DNA from: Streptomyces sp. CB02261
Lineage (GTDB): Bacteria; Actinomycetota; Actinomycetes; Streptomycetales; Streptomycetaceae
Assembly: GCF_001905665.1 (NCBI RefSeq)
Contig: NZ_LIVX01000003.1
Location: 443,478 to 507,477 of the forward strand
DNA length: 64,000 bases
Reading direction: 5' to 3'
Shown here: positions 47,082-64,000 of the stretch, one piece after another
How the letters are laid out: each line of letters starts with the position of its first letter
How positions within the stretch are numbered: position 1 is the first letter of the stretch
Notes under the pieces: generated by a model
Told to the model about the DNA's origin: nothing
The model's database searches: none
What the model saw: the letters and a program-made list of their open reading frames with translations, nothing else
Translations under genes and position numbers: made by a program

Positions 47082-47182
47082 GCTCGCATTTTCCCAAAAG
47101 GGCGAACACGGGAGAAGAGCACCAGAAGTCCCATTCCGGCAATGGCCGGTACAGTCCACCTCCCCACCTGTAGAAATCCAGC

Positions 47183-47192
47183 CACACGTGTG
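47183..47192. promoter_or_regulatory. CACACGTGTG palindrome in the divergent promoter
   Basis: A perfect 10-bp palindrome 45 bp before the regulator's GTG start, in the shared upstream region. A possible operator half; low specificity. Confidence 0.35.
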
Positions 47193-47236
47193 ATGATGGA
47201 GCGTCTTTACGACAGCTCCGGGGGGGGAGACGTTCC

Positions 47237-48232
47237 GTGCTGAAGTCGCTTGGCCTCGATGCCATTGCCGAGGCCGTCTACCGGGGCCTTCTCGCACAGC
47301 CGCGTGACGGTGTGGCGGACCTCGCCGAGCGCCTGGGGCTCACGACCGAGCAGGTGCGCGGCGCCCTCGACACCCTGAGCGAACTGGCGCTGCTGAGACC
47401 CTCGTACGACCGTGAGGGCGAACTGTGGCCCGTGTCGCCCGAGGTCGGCCTCCAGATGCTGATGGCACGCCAGCAAGCGGAACTCGCGGCGCATCAGAAA
47501 CAGTTGGAGGACTCACGGGCCGCCGCGGCCCGGTTGATCGCGGAGTTCGCGGAGGCGCGGCCGGCCGACACCCGCTCGCACAGCGAGCGTCTGACCGGGA
47601 TCGACCAGATCCGCGACCGGCTGGCGGCACTCACCCGGGAGACCCGGGAGGAGGTGATGACCTTCGCCCCCGACGGGCCCCAGCGGCCCGAGCACATCGA
47701 GGCCGCGAAGCCGCTCAACAAGGAGCTCCTGGAGCGCGGCGTCCGGATGCGGACGGTCTACCTCAACAGCGCGAGCAACAGCCCGCACACCCTCCAGTAC
47801 GTGAGCTGGCTGTCCAAGCTGGGCGGGGAGGTGCGCACCGTGCCGACGCTGCCGACCCGGATGATCGTCGTCGACCGCAAGGCCGCCGTCATCCCCGTGA
47901 ACAGCGACAACAGCTCCGAGGGCGCCCTCGTGCTGACCGGGCACGGCACGCTGACCGCGCTGTGCGCGCTGTTCGACAGCGTCTGGAGCGGGGCCCGGCC
48001 GCTGAACGAGGAGAGCAAGGCCGACGACCAGGGGCTGACCGACCAGCAGGCCATGGTGGTGGTCCTGCTGGCCGAAGGCCACACCGACGAGACCATCGCC
48101 AAGCGGCTCGGGGTGTCGCCGCGCACCGCGCGACGACTGGCCTCGGAGCTGATGACCCGGCTCGGGGCGCGGAGCCGGTTCGAGGCGGGCGTCCGCGCCG
48201 TGCAGAACGGCTGGCTCTCCGAGCAGCGCTGA
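47237..48232 (+). CDS. TrmB/LuxR two-HTH transcriptional regulator
   Basis: 331 residues. The N terminus (1-~60: LDAIAEAVYRGLLAQPRDGVADLAERLGLTTEQVRGALDTL) is a TrmB-like winged helix. The middle (~110-245) looks like a phospholipase-D-like effector fold (EEVMTFAPDG, NSDNSSEGALVLTG). The C terminus (~265-331: GLTDQQAMVVVLLAEGHTDETIAKRLGVSPRTARRLASELM) is a LuxR/NarL helix-turn-helix. GTG start behind GGGGGAG. No receiver or phosphorylation site is seen, so the central domain probably binds a ligand. It lies between the secreted-peptide gene and the NRPS cluster. Confidence 0.87.
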   Translation: MLKSLGLDAIAEAVYRGLLAQPRDGVADLAERLGLTTEQVRGALDTLSELALLRPSYDREGELWPVSPEVGLQMLMARQQAELAAHQKQLEDSRAAAARLIAEFAEARPADTRSHSERLTGIDQIRDRLAALTRETREEVMTFAPDGPQRPEHIEAAKPLNKELLERGVRMRTVYLNSASNSPHTLQYVSWLSKLGGEVRTVPTLPTRMIVVDRKAAVIPVNSDNSSEGALVLTGHGTLTALCALFDSVWSGARPLNEESKADDQGLTDQQAMVVVLLAEGHTDETIAKRLGVSPRTARRLASELMTRLGARSRFEAGVRAVQNGWLSEQR

Positions 48233-48484
48233 CCGCGCCCCACCAGGCCGTCCGGCACGGCCGGTTCTCCGAACAGTGCTGTCCCTCGTCCTTCAGGCCG
48301 TCCCGTAGCGGGGCGGTCTTCTCGGCGTACCCCGGCGTCGCCGCCGTGAGCCCTGCTCCCCGATGTCCCCTTCTGTCCAGGACCCCAATGGGCCACCGGA
48401 CTGGTCTTCCGTCCCGTCCTCCGATCCAGAAGATTGGCCCCGGACAGCCGGTTCGGACCGGAACAGAGCGGACGGGGAGTCGAC

Positions 48485-49066
48485 ATGGTGCGTGCCGGGA
48501 TCTTCGTCCGGAACCAGCTCGCCCTGCTGGGCACCCGCCATCTGCTCGACGCGGAGGACGACATCCAGGTCGCGTTCGCGACGGGCACGCCCTTCGCGGT
48601 GGCGGCCGGCACGGTCGACTGCCTCGTCCTCGACCTGGGCCTGCTCGACGAGCTGCCCGAGCCGCCGCGAGGCACGGCCGGGTTGCCCGCCGCCCGTACG
48701 GTCCTGCTGACCGCCGACGGCCGGGACGCGGTCCCGGACCGGGTGGGTGAGACGCACCCGTACGACGGCGCGCCCCTGCTGCTCGTGGACGCCGTCCGGC
48801 GGGTGGCCGGGCCCGGACCGGCTCCGGCCGGCGCCGGGACCGTCGCCCGGCAGGGGGTCGCCACCCTCTCCCCGCGGGAGCGGGAGGTGCTCCGGCATCT
48901 CGTCGAGGGCTGCACCCACGACCAGGCGGCCCGGCGGATCGGCATCAGCCAGCACACGGTCGACACGTACGTGAAGCGCATCCGCTCCAAGCTCGGCGCG
49001 CACAACAAGGCGCAGCTGGTCCGCGCCGCGCTGACCGCCCCGCGCGCTCCGTACGTACACACCTGA
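48485..49066 (+). CDS. NarL-like LuxR regulator with degenerate receiver
   Basis: 193 residues. The C-terminal LuxR HTH is canonical (TLSPREREVLRHLVEGCTHDQAARRIGISQHTVDTYVKRIRSKLGAHNKAQLVRAAL). The N-terminal ~115 residues keep the outline of a response-regulator receiver (VRAGIFVRNQLALLGTRHLL, DCLVLDLGLL) but are short. They have only one plausible acidic pocket residue and no clear conserved Lys, so phosphorylation is doubtful. ATG behind GGGGAG. As the first gene before mbtH it is a likely cluster-situated regulator. Confidence 0.85.
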   Translation: MVRAGIFVRNQLALLGTRHLLDAEDDIQVAFATGTPFAVAAGTVDCLVLDLGLLDELPEPPRGTAGLPAARTVLLTADGRDAVPDRVGETHPYDGAPLLLVDAVRRVAGPGPAPAGAGTVARQGVATLSPREREVLRHLVEGCTHDQAARRIGISQHTVDTYVKRIRSKLGAHNKAQLVRAALTAPRAPYVHT

Positions 49067-49071
49067 GACCC

Positions 49072-49116
49072 GTGAATCCCGTGAATCCCGTGAATCCCGA
49101 GTCGTCCGTGAATCCC
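49072..49116. repeat. GTGAATCCC short repeats
   Basis: Three contiguous 9-bp copies (49072, 49081, 49090) plus a fourth at 49108-49116, in the gap between the NarL-like gene and mbtH. Noncoding, although an open frame passes through it. Confidence 0.8.
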
Positions 49117-49209
49117 GAGTCCCCGTTACTCACGGCGCATTCCGCGCCCATCGATTTCCCGAGCTCATCGCACGTACCGAGCATTCCGACAACGACAGCA
49201 GGTGAAGAC

Positions 49210-49422
49210 ATGACGTCCGAGGAAAACGGCACCCATCTCGTGGTCCGCAATCACGAACTGCGGTACTCGCTGTGGCCCGCCGACCGTGAGCTGCCGGCCG
49301 GCTGGGAGCCGGACGGGTTCCGCGGTGACCGGCAGCAGTGCCTCGACCACATCGAGCAGGTGTGGACGGACATGCGGCCGCTCAGCGCCCGGTCCCCGGA
49401 GCCCGCGGGGGCCCCGGGCTGA
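49210..49422 (+). CDS. MbtH-like protein
   Basis: 70 residues. It has the family core: VVRNHELRYSLWPADRELPAGWEP, with the conserved Trp residues, and RQQCLDHIEQVWTDMRP. MbtH proteins bind NRPS adenylation domains and help their folding and activity, so this serves the adjacent NRPS. The ATG is placed at MTSEENG; the longer upstream frame is translated GTGAATCCC repeat. The last 41 bases overlap the convergent PPTase gene. Confidence 0.93.
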   Translation: MTSEENGTHLVVRNHELRYSLWPADRELPAGWEPDGFRGDRQQCLDHIEQVWTDMRPLSARSPEPAGAPG

Positions 49423-50158
49423 AGCCCGCGTCCGACGGGTGGCTCCGGGTGTGGGCGGTGAAGGTCAGCGGCCCGCCGCCGATCACGGCCACCGCGGCCG
49501 CCCGGCCCGCACCCGCGTCCAGGTCGGCCAGGACGAAGTCCTCGGCCGGCCGGGCGGCGGGACCCCCCAGGAACAGCACCCTCGGGTCCTCCTCAGGGGC
49601 CGAGACCCCGATCTCCGACAGCGGTACCCGCAGTCCCAGACCCGTCGCCTTGAGCACGGCCTCCTTCCGGGTCCACATCCGGTGGAAGCCGCTCGTGGTG
49701 GCGTGGGCGGGGGTGCGGGGCTCCGCCGGTCCGATGACGTGGGGGAGCAGTTCCGCGGGGGACACCGACGTGCTGATCTCCTCCACGTCGATGCCGACCG
49801 CACCGGCCCGGGTGACGGCGACCGCCACCCGGTCGCCCGAGTGCGAGACCGACACCTGGAGCCCGGTGCCCGGCAGTTCGGGCTTGCCGTGGTTCCGGTC
49901 GCAGTCGGGGCAGTGGGCGACCACGTCGACGCGTCGTGGCGGCAGGCCGAGATAGCCGGCCGCGACGGTGCGCAGCAGGGCCCGGCCCGCGATGAACCGC
50001 CCGCGGTCCTCCGCCCTGCGCAGCAGCGGGACCCGCTCCTGCTCGGCCGCGTCGAGCAGGGTCAGGCAGTCGTCGGTGACCGTGGCCGGATCGGTCCACC
50101 AGATGTGGCAGTCGGCCGGACCGAGCACCGGGACGGCCGGGGGCGCGTCAAGCAGCAC
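49382..50158 (-). CDS. Sfp-type 4'-phosphopantetheinyl transferase
   Basis: 258 residues. It shows the Sfp motifs: RGRFIAGRALLR, SVSHSGDRVAVAVT, GIDVEEI (metal-binding Asp/Glu) and WTRKEAVLKATG. It transfers phosphopantetheine from CoA to a serine of carrier proteins, here presumably the ACP and PCPs of the NRPS and the stand-alone carrier upstream. GTG start behind GGGGAG, overlapping the carrier stop by 11 bp, so the two genes are translationally coupled. Confidence 0.92.
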   Translation of the reverse strand: MLLDAPPAVPVLGPADCHIWWTDPATVTDDCLTLLDAAEQERVPLLRRAEDRGRFIAGRALLRTVAAGYLGLPPRRVDVVAHCPDCDRNHGKPELPGTGLQVSVSHSGDRVAVAVTRAGAVGIDVEEISTSVSPAELLPHVIGPAEPRTPAHATTSGFHRMWTRKEAVLKATGLGLRVPLSEIGVSAPEEDPRVLFLGGPAARPAEDFVLADLDAGAGRAAAVAVIGGGPLTFTAHTRSHPSDAGFSPGPPRAPGTGR

Positions 50159-50450
50159 GGGCTCTCCCCGAGGTCGAGGGCAGGGCCCGGGTGATGCGCT
50201 CCACCATGGAGCCGAACGAGGCGTCGACCGCCAGGTCGCTGCTGCTCAACTCGACCCCGAAGGCGTCGGCCGCCCTCGCGGTGACCTGCACCGCCAGGAG
50301 GGAGCGGCCGCCGACGGCGAAGAAGTCCGTGGCGTCCTCGACGCGGTCCATGGCGAGCGCCCCGCACCAGATGTCCGCGAGGCGGCCCCGTACGGCGTCG
50401 GGCCCGAGGTCGTCTCTCACCGCTGCGCCTTCCACATGGCCGCCTTCCAC
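50148..50450 (-). CDS. Free-standing acyl/peptidyl carrier protein
   Basis: 100 residues with one carrier domain. The pantetheine attachment serine is in DFFAVGGRSLLAVQV, matching the FFxLGGxSL pattern with Arg instead of His or Asp. Helix 2 (AVQVTARAADAFGVEL) and helix 3 regions follow. A discrete carrier next to an NRPS usually holds an amino acid during modification or a loaded acyl group, and the nearby dioxygenase and SHMT are candidate partners. The N terminus is uncertain: GTGs at 50462, 50450, 50435 and 50420 are all in frame, three of them behind GGAGG- or GGAAGG-like sequence. Confidence 0.82.
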   Translation of the reverse strand: MEGGHVEGAAVRDDLGPDAVRGRLADIWCGALAMDRVEDATDFFAVGGRSLLAVQVTARAADAFGVELSSSDLAVDASFGSMVERITRALPSTSGRARAA

Positions 50451-50712
50451 TGTGTCCTCCACTGCCGGGACGGAGGAATACCCCGCCTACCGGTCGGCCT
50501 CCCATGGTCACGGCAGGACGGCCTGAACACACGCCCCCGAAAGCCGTGACACCTGTTCGGGGGACAGCGCGGTGTCCATCCCGTGGACGGAATTGCACGG
50601 CCCCGGCATTGACCGGATCCGTCCAGGCCGACGTTATTGCCCGACCTCTCCGAGCCCCTCTAACGTCACGGTCGAGATCGAATGTCAGGGCCTCTCCTCA
50701 CTAGGAATTCTC

Positions 50713-51585
50713 ATGGCTATAACCCCCTTCAAGACCTGTCCCCTTTCCGATCACCACGGTCTGGTGATCGAGAGCGCTGACCTCCCCCTCGCCGAACTCC
50801 CGCACGCCGAGATAGCCGAACTCTTCAAGGAGCACGGCACGCTGATGTTCCGCGGATTCGGGGCCGGCGCCGACGATTTCCGCGCTCTCGTCCAGAAGTT
50901 CTCGTCGAAGCTCTTCTTCCACCAGAACCCCAACCGCGAGACGATTTCCGACGACGGCGCCGTGCTGCTCGTCGACGCGCACCGGAATCCCATTCCGGCG
51001 CACTCCGAGATGAGCTACTGCCCCCTGCACCCGGGCCTCCAGTGGTTCTACTGCGTGCGGCCGGCCGACGAGGACGGCGAGACGACGGTCTACGACGGCG
51101 TCGAGGCGTACAAGCGGCTCGCCCCGGAGACCCGCGACCTGTTCGACAAGCTCCGGCTGACCTGGCGCCTGCCGTTCCCGACCGCCCCCGAGCACCAGGA
51201 GCGCGTGTTCGGCACCGCCGACCGTGCCGAACTCGAAGCGCTCTTCGCCACGTTCGACGACTTCGAGTACGACTTCGACGACGCCGGGAACCTCAACTGG
51301 AAGTGGACCGTCTCCGCGGTCCCGCAGGCGCCCTACGTCGACGCGCCCACCCTCTGCAACAGCTACCTGGGCTCCGGCGCGCTCGTGTCCTTCGAGGACG
51401 GGTCGACCATCCCGCAGCACGTCCGCTGGGACGCGCTCGACGCCACCGAGCAGGTGCGGGTCGACCTCCAGTGGGAGGCCGGAGACATCGTCATGATCGA
51501 CAACAAGCGCGTGATGCACGGCCGGCGCGGCTTCGAGGACCCCGACCGCAAGGTCGCGGCGATGCTCTCGACGCCCAACTTCTGA
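50713..51585 (+). CDS. Fe(II)/2-oxoglutarate dioxygenase, TauD/clavaminate-synthase type
   Basis: 290 residues. The facial triad reads His97-Ser-Glu99 (PAHSEMSY) and His269 (KRVMHGRRGF), with a later Arg for 2-oxoglutarate. The use of HxE rather than HxD is a feature of the clavaminate synthase/AsnO/SyrP group, which beta-hydroxylates free or carrier-bound Asn, Asp or Arg. It probably hydroxylates a building block of the lipopeptide. ATG behind AGGA; the longer frame upstream crosses the divergent promoter. Confidence 0.87.
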   Translation: MAITPFKTCPLSDHHGLVIESADLPLAELPHAEIAELFKEHGTLMFRGFGAGADDFRALVQKFSSKLFFHQNPNRETISDDGAVLLVDAHRNPIPAHSEMSYCPLHPGLQWFYCVRPADEDGETTVYDGVEAYKRLAPETRDLFDKLRLTWRLPFPTAPEHQERVFGTADRAELEALFATFDDFEYDFDDAGNLNWKWTVSAVPQAPYVDAPTLCNSYLGSGALVSFEDGSTIPQHVRWDALDATEQVRVDLQWEAGDIVMIDNKRVMHGRRGFEDPDRKVAAMLSTPNF

Positions 51586-51597
51586 CCCCGCCCCGCT

Positions 51598-51766
51598 GCC
51601 CGTCGACCGCCGCCACCGTCGACCTCCCCCCGTCGCCCGTCGACCGCCGCCCTCGCCGCCCGTCGACCTCCCCCCGTCGCCCGTCGACCGCCGCTCCCGG
51701 CCGCCCGTCGACCTCTCCCTCGTCGACCGCCGCTCCCGTCGCCCGTCGACCGCCGCCCTCACAGTT
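51598..51766. repeat. Degenerate CGTCGACC tandem repeat
   Basis: Eight copies of CGTCGACC in about 150 bp (51601, 51617, 51638, 51661, 51682, 51706, 51721, 51744), spaced 15-24 bp and separated by Pro-codon-like C-rich spacers. It fills the gap between the dioxygenase stop and the SHMT-like start. No gene supported. Confidence 0.85.
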
Positions 51767-51779
51767 TGGATGCGACTCC

Positions 51780-53147
51780 ATGACCCACGCCGTCGGCCTG
51801 CCCGCGCTCAGCGCTCCGACCGCTCCGCTGTCGTCCTTCTACGAGAACGCCCTGCACGCCATGGAGCTCGGCGACCCGGCCCTCTACGGGCTCATGGACG
51901 ACGAGCTCCGCCGGCAGCACGAGACCCTCGCCCTGGTCGCCTCGTGCAGCCCGGTGACGCCCGCGGCGCTGCTCGCCGAGGGCAGCTTCTTCGCCAACGT
52001 CACGGCCGAGGGCTACCCGGGCCGCAGGTTCCACGCCGGCTGCGTGAACGTCGACAAGGTCGAGCGGCTCGCGGTCGAGCGCGCCAAGCAGGCCTTCGGC
52101 GCCCGTTACGCCAACGTCCAGCCCCACTCGGCGAGCACCGCCAACCAGGTCGTGATGAACGCGCTCCTGAAGCCCGGCGACCCGATCCTGGGCCTCGACC
52201 TGGACGCGGGCGGCCACCTCAGCCACGGCGCCTCGGTCAACATCTCGGGCCGCATCTTCGACGCGCACAGCTACGGCCTCGGCCCCGACGGCCTCATCGA
52301 CTACGCGGAGGTCAGGGCCCAGGCGCTGCGGCACCGGCCGCGCCTCATCGTGGCGGGCACCACCGCCTACCCCCGTACGCTCGACTGGGCCGCGTTCCGC
52401 GCCATCGCCGACGAGGTGGGCGCGTACCTGCTCGCCGACATCACCCACATCGCCGGTCTCGTGGTGGCCGGGCTGCACCCGTCGCCGCTGGCCCACGCCC
52501 ATGTGGTGACCACCTGCACGCACAAGCAGCTCTACGGCCCGCGCGGCGGCCTGATCCTGCTCGGCGACTCCGCCGAGACCGTGCTGCCCACCGGCCGTAC
52601 GCTCCGGCAGACCCTGCAGAGCGGCCTCTTCCCGCTGATCCAGGGCGCGCCGGTGGTGAACAGCATCGCCGCCAAGGCCTACGCCCTGGGAGCGGCGACC
52701 ACCCCGGAGTTCACCGCCAGGATCCACCGGGTGCGCGACCTCGCGGCCGCGCTCGCCGAGCAGCTCGTGGGCCGCGGTGTGCGGGTCATCTCCGGCGGCA
52801 CCGACAACCACATCGTCGTGGCCGACGTCCTCACGTCGTACGGCGTCACGGGCGTCAACGCCGAGAAGGCCCTCGAACAGTGCGGCATCCTCGTCAACAA
52901 GAACCGGATCGTCGGCGACGCCCACTCCGCCATGGTGACGTCCGGCGTGCGGTTCGGCAGCAACAGCATGGCGGCGCGCGGCTTCGAGCTCGCCGACGTC
53001 GCGGAGGTCGCGGACCTCGTCCACGAGGTGCTGACCGCCACGGAGAACACCGCGAACACCACGTACGCGCTCGACCCCGCCCTGCAGGCACGTGTCCAGG
53101 AGCGGATCCGCTCCATCTGCCACCGCCGGCCCGTCGCCGGCTACTGA
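51780..53147 (+). CDS. Serine hydroxymethyltransferase-like PLP enzyme
   Basis: 455 residues. SHMT motifs are plain: LVASCSPVTPAALLAEGSFFANVTAEGYPGRRFHAGC (slightly altered from ENFxSxAV...), NVQPHSASTANQ, LADITHIAGLV, and the PLP lysine Lys249 in TTCTHKQLYGPRGG. Housekeeping SHMT is normally elsewhere in the genome. A copy inside an NRPS cluster suggests a dedicated role such as forming a serine or alpha-methylserine-type building block. ATG start with only a weak ribosome-binding site, just after the CGTCGACC repeat. Confidence 0.87.
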   Translation: MTHAVGLPALSAPTAPLSSFYENALHAMELGDPALYGLMDDELRRQHETLALVASCSPVTPAALLAEGSFFANVTAEGYPGRRFHAGCVNVDKVERLAVERAKQAFGARYANVQPHSASTANQVVMNALLKPGDPILGLDLDAGGHLSHGASVNISGRIFDAHSYGLGPDGLIDYAEVRAQALRHRPRLIVAGTTAYPRTLDWAAFRAIADEVGAYLLADITHIAGLVVAGLHPSPLAHAHVVTTCTHKQLYGPRGGLILLGDSAETVLPTGRTLRQTLQSGLFPLIQGAPVVNSIAAKAYALGAATTPEFTARIHRVRDLAAALAEQLVGRGVRVISGGTDNHIVVADVLTSYGVTGVNAEKALEQCGILVNKNRIVGDAHSAMVTSGVRFGSNSMAARGFELADVAEVADLVHEVLTATENTANTTYALDPALQARVQERIRSICHRRPVAGY

Positions 53148-53251
53148 CCGCGACGTCCTCGCGGGCCGGCGCCCCCATGACGCCGGCCCGCCCCGCGGTA
53201 CGCCCCCACCCGTCCGGGCTCCAGAACTCCACGCCGATGCGAGAACGGTCT

Positions 53252-64000
<10,749 letters not shown>

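Noticed and set aside
51598..51766. Possible CRISPR array
   Set aside because: Repeat units are only 8 bp and degenerate with 7-16 bp spacers, and no cas genes are nearby. No CRISPR array was seen anywhere in the window.
51042..51779. Long N-terminal extension of the SHMT-like frame
   Set aside because: The extension is the dioxygenase gene in another frame plus the CGTCGACC repeat; SHMT homology begins at the ATG at 51780.

Overview
This is a high-GC Streptomyces-type chromosome segment. The evidence is strong third-position GC bias, GTG and TTG starts, an rpsF-ssb-rpsR-rplI operon followed by dnaB, the sporulation pair ssgR-ssgA, FemX, a fused CydDC, and six exact copies of the 14-bp Streptomyces parS palindrome GTTTCACGTGAAAC (740, 787, 13469, 18200, 20296, 39142). 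As I recall it, the gene order from cca to the cyd operon follows the S. coelicolor order around SCO3896 to SCO3948. That, with parS density and DnaA boxes, places the first ~45 kb in the conserved core near oriC.

Layout. 1-4.0 kb: end of cca, an MFS exporter, inositol-phosphate synthase and its PadR regulator with a 33-bp palindromic operator. 4.3-11.4 kb: envelope genes (class A penicillin-binding protein, a GT87-like membrane protein, an alanine-racemase-like protein, FemX, a small membrane protein). 11.6-16.7 kb: rpsF, ssb, rpsR, rplI, a MATE exporter and dnaB, with a DnaA-box cluster before dnaB. 16.8-26.2 kb: small metabolic and regulatory genes (serine beta-lactamase-like protein, GNATs, MarR, HAD, globin-flavoreductase, Nudix, LysR, a trans-sulfuration PLP enzyme, a holin-like protein, cupin, DUF5326-like). 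26.5-27.8 kb: ssgR-ssgA. 27.9-36.3 kb: YibE/F protein, TPP riboswitch-thiC, a membrane protein, a metallophosphatase, a LacI regulator and a HisC-like aminotransferase. 36.4-44.6 kb: cydA-cydB-cydDC behind a perfect Rex operator, then an orphan GAF-GAF histidine kinase. 44.6-46.3 kb: a Cof-type HAD phosphatase and a zinc-ribbon DUF6083-like protein.

From about 46.4 kb the content becomes accessory. A predicted 48-aa secreted peptide too short for ordinary ORF listing, a 107-aa unknown protein and a divergent TrmB/LuxR two-HTH regulator form a compact unit that may be an uncharacterised peptide signalling system. It abuts the left edge of a lipopeptide cluster: a NarL-like regulator, MbtH protein, 4'-phosphopantetheinyl transferase, free-standing carrier protein, an Fe(II)/2-oxoglutarate dioxygenase with an HxE motif, a serine-hydroxymethyltransferase-like enzyme, and a giant NRPS read as FAAL-ACP-C-A-PCP-C-A-PCP-C-A that runs off the right end. 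The FAAL and ACP should load a fatty acid, the NRPS modules extend it, the PPTase primes the carriers, MbtH assists the A domains, and the dioxygenase and SHMT probably make or modify an unusual amino acid. The product cannot be named from this window.

Limits: function calls rest on motif recognition by eye. Start codons were chosen from ribosome-binding sites and expected N termini, and several alternatives are stated.
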